From Gammaproteobacteria bacterium (GTDB lineage Bacteria > Pseudomonadota > Gammaproteobacteria > Chromatiales > Sedimenticolaceae), in the NCBI GenBank assembly GCA_020445245.1, contig JAGRHB010000016.1, forward strand, positions 1 through 14,547: a stretch of 14,547 bases of DNA, read 5' to 3'. This document shows, piece by piece, positions 1 through 6,766 of this stretch; position 1 is the stretch's first letter; each line of letters begins with the position of its first letter. Below the pieces are notes generated by a model. It was not told where the DNA came from, made no database searches, and saw nothing but the letters and a program-made list of their open reading frames with translations. A program made the position numbers and the translations under genes.

Positions 1-2
1 CC

Positions 3-1169
3 AACCAGCAATCGGCCTACGAAAAGCAGCAGCGCGAGATCGCACACATGCACAGCTTCGTCGAGCGCTTCCGCGCCAAGGCAACCAAGGCACGTCAGGC
101 GCAGAGCCGGATCAAGGCGCTCGAACGCATGGAGGCCATCGCGCCGGCGCACGTGGACTCACCGTTCCATTTCACCTTCCGGGCCCCGCTGAAGAACCCG
201 CATCCATTGCTCATGCTCGATGAATGCGCCGCCGGCTATGACGGCACCGCGATCGTCGACCGGATACGTCTGGTGCTCAACCCGGGTGACAGGATCGGCC
301 TGCTCGGACCCAACGGCGCAGGCAAGTCGACCCTGATCAAACTGCTGGCTGGTACGATTCCGGCACTGCGCGGCGAGCGGGTCGAGGCGCGCCACCTGGC
401 GGTCGGTTACTTTGCCCAGCATCAGCTCGAACAGCTGCAGGCCGGGAACTCGCCGCTCGAACACCTGCAACAGCTCGATCCGCAGGCCAGCGAACAGTCG
501 CTGCGCGACTATCTGGGTGGCTTCGGTTTCATCGGCGACAAAGCCCTGGAGGCGGTCGCACCTTTCTCCGGTGGTGAAAAATCGCGCCTGGTGCTGGCCC
601 TGCTGGTATACCAGCGGCCCAACCTGCTGTTGCTCGACGAGCCCACCAACCACCTCGACCTGGAAATGCGTCAGGCGCTGGCCACCGCGCTGCAGGATTT
701 TGAGGGCGCCATGGTCATCGTCTCGCACGACCGCCACCTGTTGCGTGTCGCCTGCGACCAGATGCTGCTGGTGCATGGCGGCAGGGTGGACGAGTTCGCC
801 GACGAACTCGATGCCTACCCGGCCTGGCTGAACACGCACGCGCGGTCCGGCAGGTCGGAAGCTTCCGCCGAAGGCAGATCCGATACCGCCGGGCAGCGCC
901 GTGACCGCAAGCGCAACGAGGCCGAACAACGCAAGGCCCTGCAGCCTCTGCGCAAGGCGGTCCAGCAGTGCGAGGCAGACGTCGAAAGGCTGCACGCGCA
1001 GCAGGCTAAGCTCGAAGCGGCGCTGGCCGATACCACCCTGTACACCGAGCAGAGAAAAGACGATCTGCAGGCACTGATGCGCGAAAAGTCCACGATCGAT
1101 CGCCAGCTGGATGACGCCGAGGCGGCGTGGATGGAGGCAGCCGAGGCGCTGGAAAACGCGGCAAACTGA
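3..1169 (+). CDS. yheS: ABC-F family ATPase YheS, 5'-truncated by window edge
   Basis: ABC-F proteins are soluble twin-ATPase translation factors that bind the ribosomal E site; they are not transporters. The reading frame is open to base 3, so the start and first ATPase domain lie outside; 388 residues are visible. In order: the interdomain linker, with the typical stretch FRAKATKARQAQSR around residues 24-37; the second ATPase domain with Walker A (GPNGAGKST, bases about 307-333), the signature FSGGEKSRL, Walker B LLLLDEPTNHLD and the switch motif VSHDRH; then a charged C-terminal coiled coil from about base 840 to the stop. The linker, the YFAQHQLE segment and the coiled-coil tail match E. 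coli YheS much better than Uup or EttA. The following gene starts about 30 bp downstream on the same strand. Nothing is abnormal except the window truncation. Confidence 0.96.
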   Translation, partial: NQQSAYEKQQREIAHMHSFVERFRAKATKARQAQSRIKALERMEAIAPAHVDSPFHFTFRAPLKNPHPLLMLDECAAGYDGTAIVDRIRLVLNPGDRIGLLGPNGAGKSTLIKLLAGTIPALRGERVEARHLAVGYFAQHQLEQLQAGNSPLEHLQQLDPQASEQSLRDYLGGFGFIGDKALEAVAPFSGGEKSRLVLALLVYQRPNLLLLDEPTNHLDLEMRQALATALQDFEGAMVIVSHDRHLLRVACDQMLLVHGGRVDEFADELDAYPAWLNTHARSGRSEASAEGRSDTAGQRRDRKRNEAEQRKALQPLRKAVQQCEADVERLHAQQAKLEAALADTTLYTEQRKDDLQALMREKSTIDRQLDDAEAAWMEAAEALENAAN

Positions 1170-1199
1170 ACACCGGACCGGTCGATGCAGGGCCCCCCA

Positions 1200-1790
1200 A
1201 TGTTGAAACTGCTGATTGCGCTGCTGGCCGCCATGCTCATCTGGAAGCTGCTGCTGCAGGACGATGCGATCGAACTCGGCCCCGGTGTTCATGCCGCAGG
1301 ACTCCCTGTACAGAAGCAACTCGAATCGCCGCGCAGTTTCGACCACGCCGGGTATCGCGTGACCCCGTTGGCCGAATTCAGCATCCGCGCCAAGGTGCTT
1401 TCGCGCGAAAATTACAGCCAGGGCCGCGAGAGCGATCTCTCGCCAATCGACCTCGCCCTCGGGTGGGGCCGCATGTCTGACGAGGCGGTTCTGCAACATA
1501 TCGAGATCAGCCAGTCGGGCCGCTGGTACCGCTGGCGCACGGAGCGGTTCCCGATTCCGCGTCGCGAGATCGAGACACACAGCGCCAATATGCACATGAT
1601 CCCCGCCGACGACCCGGTGAGCGATATCCTGGGTGGCATCAGGCGCGGGCAGATCATCGAACTCGACGGCTTCCTGGTACGCGCCGATGCCGACGATGGC
1701 TGGCGCTGGATCAGCTCGCTGACACGCGAGGATACCGGCGCCCGCTCCTGCGAACTGGTCTACGTGAAGCGTGCGCGCATCGTCGAATGA
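1200..1790 (+). CDS. Membrane-anchored conserved protein of unknown function
   Basis: This encodes a protein of 196 residues. The first about 18 residues (MLKLLIALLAAMLIWKLL) form one hydrophobic helix, either an uncleaved anchor or a signal sequence, so most of the chain is probably periplasmic. Conserved-looking features are the central RWYRWRTERFPIPRREI block, a SANMHMIPAD motif, and a C-terminal segment with WRWISSLTREDTG followed by SCELVYV. I recall similar hypothetical proteins in proteobacteria but know no function. I chose ATG 1200 because it puts the hydrophobic helix at the N terminus and an AGGG lies 8-11 bases upstream; an in-frame ATG at 1185 would add five residues. It starts about 30 bp behind yheS and may be cotranscribed. 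No enzymatic motif is visible. Confidence 0.8.
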   Translation: MLKLLIALLAAMLIWKLLLQDDAIELGPGVHAAGLPVQKQLESPRSFDHAGYRVTPLAEFSIRAKVLSRENYSQGRESDLSPIDLALGWGRMSDEAVLQHIEISQSGRWYRWRTERFPIPRREIETHSANMHMIPADDPVSDILGGIRRGQIIELDGFLVRADADDGWRWISSLTREDTGARSCELVYVKRARIVE

Positions 1791-1988
1791 GCTATCGGCA
1801 TCCATGCATTGTCGCCACTGTCGATCCAATAGGTAGTCGAACGGCCAATCGACCGTAGTGACGAGGCCCACGGATCACCGTCCGCCATTCTGCAACCGTT
1901 CGGCTGGCCGTTCCCGCGCGTCGCAGCGGTTGTGAGCCACCGCGAAGCGGGACAGAATCTTCGCAGCCAGGTCAAAAGGTATCCCGAC

Positions 1989-3119
1989 GTGAAAATCGCA
2001 TTCAGCCGTCTGTTCGTCGCCTTGCTGCTGCACATGGCCATCAGCCCGGCCTGGACCGCCAACATCCAGAACTCCGAAGTACAGGCTTTCCACGTGCAGC
2101 CGCTCACCGAGGGACTTGAGCACCCATGGTCTGTCGCCTTCCTGCCGGATGGCCGTTTCCTGGTTACCGAACGCCCGGGGCGCCTGCGCCTGGTCGAGGC
2201 CGACGGCACCCTGATCGAGCGGCCGATCGGCGGCCTGCCACCGATTCAACGGCACGGTCAGGGCGGTCTGCTCGATGTGGCCCTGCATCCACGGTTCGCG
2301 GACAACGGCTGGGTCTATCTCAGCTTTGCCGAGGCCGGACCGGGAGGCGTCGGCACCGCGGTCGCACGCGGACGCCTCGATGGCATGACCCTGCGCGACA
2401 CTGAGGTGCTGTTTCGCCTGCAGCCGAAATCCAGCGCCGGAGTGCACTTCGGCTCGCGCCTGGTATTCGACCACGACGGACACCTGTTCATCACGCTGGG
2501 GGACCGCGGCGAGCGCATGCGCGCGCAGGACAAGGGCGACCACGCGGGCTCGGTGATCCGCCTGAACGACGATGGTGGCATCCCGGCCGACAACCCGTTC
2601 TTCGACCATGGTGACGCAAGGCCCGAGATCTACAGCTTTGGCCACCGCAATATCCAGGGTGCCACCCTGCACCCAAAAAGCGGGCAACTGTGGACACATG
2701 AACACGGCCCGCAGGGCGGCGACGAGATCAACCTGCCGCTGCCCGGCGTCAACTACGGCTGGCCGATCATCACCTACGGGGTCAACTACGGTATCGGCAC
2801 GAAGATCGGCGAAGGCACCGAGAAGCCGGGCATGGCGCAGCCACTGTACTACTGGGTGCCCTCGATCGCGCCGTCGGGCATGGCCTTCTACTTCGGCAAC
2901 CGCTTCCCGGCTTGGCACGGCAACCTGTTCATCGGCTCGCTGAAATTCCGGCTGTTGGTGCGGCTGGTGATCGAAAACGATCGCGTGGTGCACGAGGAGC
3001 GTCTGCTCGAAGACGAGCTGGGGCGCATCCGTGACGTGCGCACCGGCCCCGACGGGCTGATCTACCTCCTCACCGATGAGGACGATGGGCGATTGGTCCG
3101 TCTGATCCCCGCCGGTTAG
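1989..3119 (+). CDS. Exported PQQ-dependent aldose sugar dehydrogenase (YliI/GSDH family)
   Basis: Family members are soluble periplasmic six-bladed beta-propellers that oxidise aldose sugars with pyrroloquinoline quinone (GSDH family; E. coli YliI/Asd is the nearest named type). The chain is 376 residues from GTG 1989. Residues 1-24 are a signal peptide ending near SPAWTA. Typical motifs follow: HPWSVAFLPDG (blade 1), RHGQGGLLD with His89 at the catalytic-base position, HFGSRLVFD, FGHRNIQG, THEHGPQGGDE and GVNYGWPIITYGVNYG, ending in VRTGPDGLIYLLTDE. Length matches the family. I prefer GTG 1989 because it places the signal peptide at the N terminus with an AAAAGG about 10 bases upstream; the longer ATG at 1932 would add 19 polar residues ahead of it. 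No PQQ biosynthesis genes are in the window, so the cofactor source is unknown. arfB starts 11 bp after the stop. Confidence 0.93.
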   Translation: MKIAFSRLFVALLLHMAISPAWTANIQNSEVQAFHVQPLTEGLEHPWSVAFLPDGRFLVTERPGRLRLVEADGTLIERPIGGLPPIQRHGQGGLLDVALHPRFADNGWVYLSFAEAGPGGVGTAVARGRLDGMTLRDTEVLFRLQPKSSAGVHFGSRLVFDHDGHLFITLGDRGERMRAQDKGDHAGSVIRLNDDGGIPADNPFFDHGDARPEIYSFGHRNIQGATLHPKSGQLWTHEHGPQGGDEINLPLPGVNYGWPIITYGVNYGIGTKIGEGTEKPGMAQPLYYWVPSIAPSGMAFYFGNRFPAWHGNLFIGSLKFRLLVRLVIENDRVVHEERLLEDELGRIRDVRTGPDGLIYLLTDEDDGRLVRLIPAG

Positions 3120-3130
3120 ACTGCCGCCCT

Positions 3131-3544
3131 ATGCTGCAGATCACCCCCGACATCGTATTGCAGGACGACGAGCTGGAATGGCAGGCAATCCGCGCACAAG
3201 GTGCCGGTGGCCAGAACGTCAACAAGGTCTCGTCGGCTCTGCACCTGCGATTCGACATCGCGGCCTCGTCGCTTGACGACGCCTTGAAGCAGCGCCTGCT
3301 GGTGCTGAGTGACCAGCGCATCACCGGCGACGGCATCCTGGTGATCAAGGCGCAACGTTTTCGCACGCAGGAAAAGAACCGCATCGATGCGATCGAGCGA
3401 CTGCGCGATCTGATCATCGGTGCCAGCCGGGTACCGAAGAAACGCCGCCCGACCAGACCGACCAAGGCCTCGCAGCACAAGCGCATGGACAGCAAGACCC
3501 GGCGCGGCGCGACCAAACGCTTGCGGCGAAGCGTGGAAGAATAA
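3131..3544 (+). CDS. arfB: Alternative ribosome-rescue factor ArfB (peptidyl-tRNA hydrolase)
   Basis: ArfB (YaeJ) rescues stalled ribosomes that lack a stop codon: its globular domain enters the A site and hydrolyses the peptidyl-tRNA while a basic tail fills the empty mRNA channel. The 137-residue product has the release-factor GGQ motif at residues 26-28 (AGGQNVNKVSSA), the expected LSDQRITGDGILVIKAQ strand region, and a C-terminal tail from about residue 100 rich in Lys and Arg (KKRRPTRPTKASQHKRM) as in ArfB. The short length and single domain exclude RF1/RF2. There is no strong ribosome binding site before ATG 3131; with only 11 bp from the upstream stop, translation may be coupled to the dehydrogenase gene. 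The functional pairing with the dehydrogenase looks coincidental. Confidence 0.95.
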   Translation: MLQITPDIVLQDDELEWQAIRAQGAGGQNVNKVSSALHLRFDIAASSLDDALKQRLLVLSDQRITGDGILVIKAQRFRTQEKNRIDAIERLRDLIIGASRVPKKRRPTRPTKASQHKRMDSKTRRGATKRLRRSVEE

Positions 3545-4169
3545 ACCCGGTTGTCACCGACTTTTCGCGATGCGCCAGTCGCATCGCTCCGGGAATCCTA
3601 CCGCACGTCTCCGTCCCTCCAATGCACTCAAAGCGATGATCGACCCTCGTGCATCGATTTCATCCGGGAGTGCCGTTCATGCCCGGGCAACCACAGCGCA
3701 CCCGGACTTTTTCATGTCACGCCAACGTGATGGTGTTCCCGCTGAATACCGAAAACGCAGCAGTGACGAACTGCGATGCAAAACTCGTTTTTTTGGGCAT
3801 TTGCGGCATGAGCAATTATTGGCGCCGAACTTCGGCGGCCAGGCCCAGTTTCCGCCCGTTGATTGCCACGAAGCAGCGATAGCCCATGTCGGCGATTGCT
3901 GGAGTGTGAGGACTGCCCTCGAAACTTGCCGGCCGCGAACCGATGTGGTGTGCCATTCTCCGTGGCGACACCTTTGACGCCGAATTGCACATCGACCCGG
4001 TGTGCACCCACCGAACCGGCTGGTTCGGGTCCGCCTGTGTTGCACTTTGTCCAAGCAGGTCGAGGCGGGTATCCTTCCTCGGAAACGCCCGAAAAAACAC
4101 CGGTCGCAAGTGGATTTGTCGACGGGTGTGCGATTTTGGGTGTCCGCCTAACGTTGCATATCTCGATGA
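3545..4169. other. 625-bp stretch without a supported gene
   Basis: Several short overlapping reading frames exist on both strands here, but none has a good ribosome binding site, a recognisable domain or dominant coding character. Visible structure is a possible terminator at 3663-3712, a run of seven T at about 3788-3794 and a 7-bp perfect inverted repeat CCGAACC/GGTTCGG at 4011-4028 with a GGCT loop. Promoter elements for the downstream gene at 4170 should lie near the right end but no convincing -35/-10 pair was found. It could be a decayed gene, an untranslated RNA or plain spacer. Confidence 0.5.
3663..3712 (+). terminator. Possible rho-independent terminator after arfB
   Basis: TCCGGGAGTGC (3663-3673) pairs with GCACCCGGA (3698-3706) with a small bulge, and five T residues follow at 3708-3712. 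The loop is long (24 nt) and itself contains the palindrome TGCCCGGGCA, so the fold may be branched. It lies about 120 bp after arfB on the same strand, where transcript termination is expected. The long loop keeps confidence low. Confidence 0.35.
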
Positions 4170-5498
4170 ATGACAGTGGCTGAACTTCACAAACCGTCTA
4201 TGCGGGCGATCTTGTGGCTCCTGTTCGTGGGAATCACCGCGTCAGGTTGTACGACGAGAGGCGGTCAACAACAGCTCGATCTCATGCCGGCGCCAGACGT
4301 TTACGCGGATGGCAGCATCGACCCTTTCATCGACAATGACCCCATCGGTCGGGAATCCCCACCCGATGTGTTGTTCGCAACCGATCGTGCACCGGCAAGC
4401 CCCGAAGACAGCCGATATCAGTACTACACGAACCGGCGCGGCCATGTCCTCAGGCTGGGGATCTCCCACGTTGACATGGGACACGATGAATCGATTACCT
4501 GGGAACAGGCACGAAGGGTCTCGTTGCTCAAGAGCCGAACAGAGGACTACCCCTTGCGAGTGACCTCAGTCGAGGAGTTTGGGCCCCTTGCCCGGACGAT
4601 TCGGCCCTTCGACGAAGGCATCGAGGCAAACGAAGATCCCGGTCGCCGTTTTGTCACCGAGATAGATCGGCGACTTGCAAGATCGTCGAGCAACGATGTG
4701 TTTATCTATGTCCATGGATACAAGGTCGATTTCGAGAACCCCGTTTTGGTTGCGTCGGAGCTGTGGCATTTCCTCGGCTACAACGGCGCGTTCATCGCCT
4801 TCAGCTGGCCGACGACGGCAAAAACGCTTGCCTACATCTCGGACGTGGAAAACACGATCGCGTCCGCCCGTGCCTTGCGTCAGCTGATTGTCTTTATCTC
4901 GGAGCACAGCCGGGCTGAACGGATCCACATTGTCGGTTACAGCGCCGGGACCCGCCTGGTCGGCCGGGCCGTCGCCGATCTCGGTCTGCTGGCGTATGGC
5001 CTCAGTGACGATGAGCTGCGCGAGAGGATACGGCTGGGCCATGTCATCCTGACCGGAAGTGATGTGGATCGTGCCGCTCTCGGCGGTTACATACTCGATG
5101 GAGCACTCAGGCTTCCCGCATCCATAACTGTCTACGCGTCGGCGACGGACAAGGCGCTCGGCCTATCGAGTTTGGTGTTTGGCCGCCATCGGACCGGACA
5201 GCTGCAGGATATTGGCGTACCTGGCCCGTCCGCCCGAGCGTTTTTCGAGAACACCACCGGTCTTCGCATCATCGATGTCTCGCACGCCGAAGGCAGTGCA
5301 ACCGGCAATGGACACGCGTACTTTCGGGCCAGCCCATGGGTAAGCAGCGACATACTGATGACATTGCTCTATGACCTGCCGCCAGAGGAACGTGGTCTGG
5401 CGTGGTCCGAAGATCTGCCAATCTGGACGTTCCCTGACGACTACGCACAGCGTTCGCGGGATGCATTGCGAACATCCAAGCCCGAGCTGTTTCCGTGA
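4170..5498 (+). CDS. Lipoprotein alpha/beta hydrolase, DUF900-like
   Basis: The protein has 442 residues. A signal sequence (about residues 11-26) ends in TASGC with Cys27 as the likely lipidated residue. The remainder resembles the DUF900 branch of alpha/beta hydrolases: VHGY (His182-Tyr184, oxyanion region), FSWP around residue 212, a helix with YISDVENTIASARAL, the nucleophile elbow GYSAG with Ser258, GSDVD (Asp298/Asp300, candidate acid) and NGHAYF with His382 as candidate catalytic His. All triad positions are thus present. Substrate is unknown; an ester or lipid is possible. ATG 4170 has no clear Shine-Dalgarno; ATG 4200 would give a shorter, equally acceptable signal peptide. It faces the lipoprotein pair on the other strand with a 46-bp gap and stands alone on its strand. 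Confidence 0.85.
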   Translation: MTVAELHKPSMRAILWLLFVGITASGCTTRGGQQQLDLMPAPDVYADGSIDPFIDNDPIGRESPPDVLFATDRAPASPEDSRYQYYTNRRGHVLRLGISHVDMGHDESITWEQARRVSLLKSRTEDYPLRVTSVEEFGPLARTIRPFDEGIEANEDPGRRFVTEIDRRLARSSSNDVFIYVHGYKVDFENPVLVASELWHFLGYNGAFIAFSWPTTAKTLAYISDVENTIASARALRQLIVFISEHSRAERIHIVGYSAGTRLVGRAVADLGLLAYGLSDDELRERIRLGHVILTGSDVDRAALGGYILDGALRLPASITVYASATDKALGLSSLVFGRHRTGQLQDIGVPGPSARAFFENTTGLRIIDVSHAEGSATGNGHAYFRASPWVSSDILMTLLYDLPPEERGLAWSEDLPIWTFPDDYAQRSRDALRTSKPELFP

Positions 5499-5544
5499 AT
5501 CGGGACTGGTGCCTGGTTGGGCCGGCCGGAGCCAGCGCTCTGGG

Positions 5545-6186
5545 TCAGCGAAGTTCCAGCGCATGCTGCCCCACGTTGCTTGGTGTCCCTTTCTGCTCAG
5601 TTCCGCCGTTTCCCGTGTTCAGGCCGTTCTGCCGGTTCAGCAGACGGGGCAGATCGGCCTCAAGTAAGCCGAAACCCCAATGGTGGGCGGCCGGGGGATC
5701 ATTCAAGTCCCCCTCATCCGCAACGTTGGAGACGACGAAGACCAGCTGCAGGGCCCCGCCCTCAGCGGCAATATCCGACCACCCCCGGTAACCGAAGGAT
5801 TGCGTCCGGCCGTTGGCGTCGAAGGTGACCATCAGGACCTGGCGGTCCGAGACTTCGCGCGCCATGACGGCCTTGAAAAGGGTTATGTCGTTCGTCGCCA
5901 GACTGATTCCGATTTGCCTCTCGGTAAGATCAATCTCCTCGTACAGGAACACCATGCCATGATCGGCCCGGCTGAGTTCGTGGGGCGGCCCGAGCATTCG
6001 CAGCACATCATGGTAGTCGGGCGCCGCTGCGATCGCCTTCAGGTCGACCACGAGGGGTTGGCCGACATCCTGGCGGATCACGGAACAACCGAACGCCAGG
6101 AGGGAAACGCAGAACAATAGGGACAGCGCAGGGGCCCGTGTTCCGGCACGCATAGACCATCCGCACAGGTGGGCCGACCTCGTCAC
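5545..6186 (-). CDS. Small lipoprotein with BamE/SmpA-like motif (downstream partner)
   Basis: The protein has 213 residues from GTG 6186. A hydrophobic stretch (about 20-33) ends in LLAFGC, giving Cys34 as a plausible lipidation site although the -3 residue is Ala rather than Leu. The mature part has DVLRMLGPP (residues 60-68) followed by an aromatic GMVFLYEE strand, the helix-then-strand pattern seen in BamE/SmpA-type lipoproteins; this is a fold-level resemblance only. The C-terminal third is rich in Gly, Asn and Gln and probably disordered. The GTG start overlaps the stop of the upstream gene as GTGA, which argues for this start and for translational coupling; ATG at 6153 would give a cleaner signal peptide. 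No specific function can be assigned. Confidence 0.72.
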   Translation of the reverse strand: MTRSAHLCGWSMRAGTRAPALSLLFCVSLLAFGCSVIRQDVGQPLVVDLKAIAAAPDYHDVLRMLGPPHELSRADHGMVFLYEEIDLTERQIGISLATNDITLFKAVMAREVSDRQVLMVTFDANGRTQSFGYRGWSDIAAEGGALQLVFVVSNVADEGDLNDPPAAHHWGFGLLEADLPRLLNRQNGLNTGNGGTEQKGTPSNVGQHALELR

Positions 6187-6560
6187 TTCACGTGCGACGG
6201 TGGTTTGCTGACTGCGTAGTCCTGCAGGAGGCCCGCAGGATCGAAGAAAAAGATCGCCCGATCGTACCGAGTGGTGAGCTGAACCTGGTTGTACACGATA
6301 AATATGACGCCGGTGCCCACGGCTTCCTCGTGGAGGTAATAGAAAACTTCTCCGTCTTTACCGGTAATGATCTGCGAAGGCGGCCCGAGTGCCGCCATGA
6401 CATCAGATTGCGTGGAAACGCCGACCTGGAAGGTGCCGGCACCCACGTCGAGCCAGGTGGGTTCAAGGCCTTTCTCGGTGTGAATACGGGTACAGCCTGC
6501 CGCATGGGCAACTGCCAGAATTGCCGTCAGCACGGCGCTGATCCGAACTCCGACACGCAT
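6183..6560 (-). CDS. Small lipoprotein with BamE/SmpA-like motif (upstream partner)
   Basis: The protein has 125 residues. The signal peptide (residues 1-22, MRVGVRISAVLTAILAVAHA) ends in AAGC with Cys23 as the predicted lipidated residue. The mature chain contains TQSDVMAALGPP (about 50-61) and then EVFYYLHEE, the alpha-turn-beta arrangement of BamE/SmpA proteins, and later AIFFFDPAGLL, which resembles the second strand region. The open frame extends upstream to 6737 but the extra 59 residues are polar and lie before the signal peptide, so ATG 6560 is chosen. Its stop codon overlaps the GTG start of the next lipoprotein gene, suggesting the two products are made together. They share the DV-x3-LGPP pattern and may be old paralogues. 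Role is unknown; envelope location is well supported. Confidence 0.75.
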   Translation of the reverse strand: MRVGVRISAVLTAILAVAHAAGCTRIHTEKGLEPTWLDVGAGTFQVGVSTQSDVMAALGPPSQIITGKDGEVFYYLHEEAVGTGVIFIVYNQVQLTTRYDRAIFFFDPAGLLQDYAVSKPPSHVK

Positions 6561-6766
6561 CACCCGGCAGTTTCCCGGCCGACAGGCGTATTGCTCGACA
6601 CGGCTCTTCGATTCAACATGCTTTCCGCTCCCAATTGATTCTCTTTCGTGTACACCAATGACGGCCGGAATCAAAGGGGCACCACGCGGCACCGGGGCCA
6701 CGCCAAAATGTCGAACCCATTTTTTCCGGGGCTCCACCAGGTCTCACCGCTTGTGGACTCTACGCC

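Noticed and set aside
815..1240. 141-codon - strand frame rich in Ser and Ala
   Set aside because: Antisense shadow of the yheS coiled coil.
159..1871. 570-codon open frame on the - strand
   Set aside because: It runs antisense through yheS and the next gene, has no recognisable domain or ribosome site, and is a typical shadow frame in GC-rich DNA.
1875..2993. 372-codon open frame on the - strand
   Set aside because: Antisense to the clearly recognised PQQ-dependent dehydrogenase; low-complexity composition without motifs.
4146..4152. GCCTAAC, matching the integron attC core consensus
   Set aside because: No matching GTTRRRY partner occurs at attC distance, and no integrase or cassette array is present.
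3816..4190. Open frame of 124 codons on the - strand in the gene-poor interval
   Set aside because: No ribosome site, no signal peptide and no family motif I recognise; overlapping frames on the same strand look equally plausible, so none is supported.
5499..5544. Bidirectional terminator between the converging genes
   Set aside because: Only a short imperfect GC-rich symmetry (around GGGCCGGCC) and no T-run on either strand.
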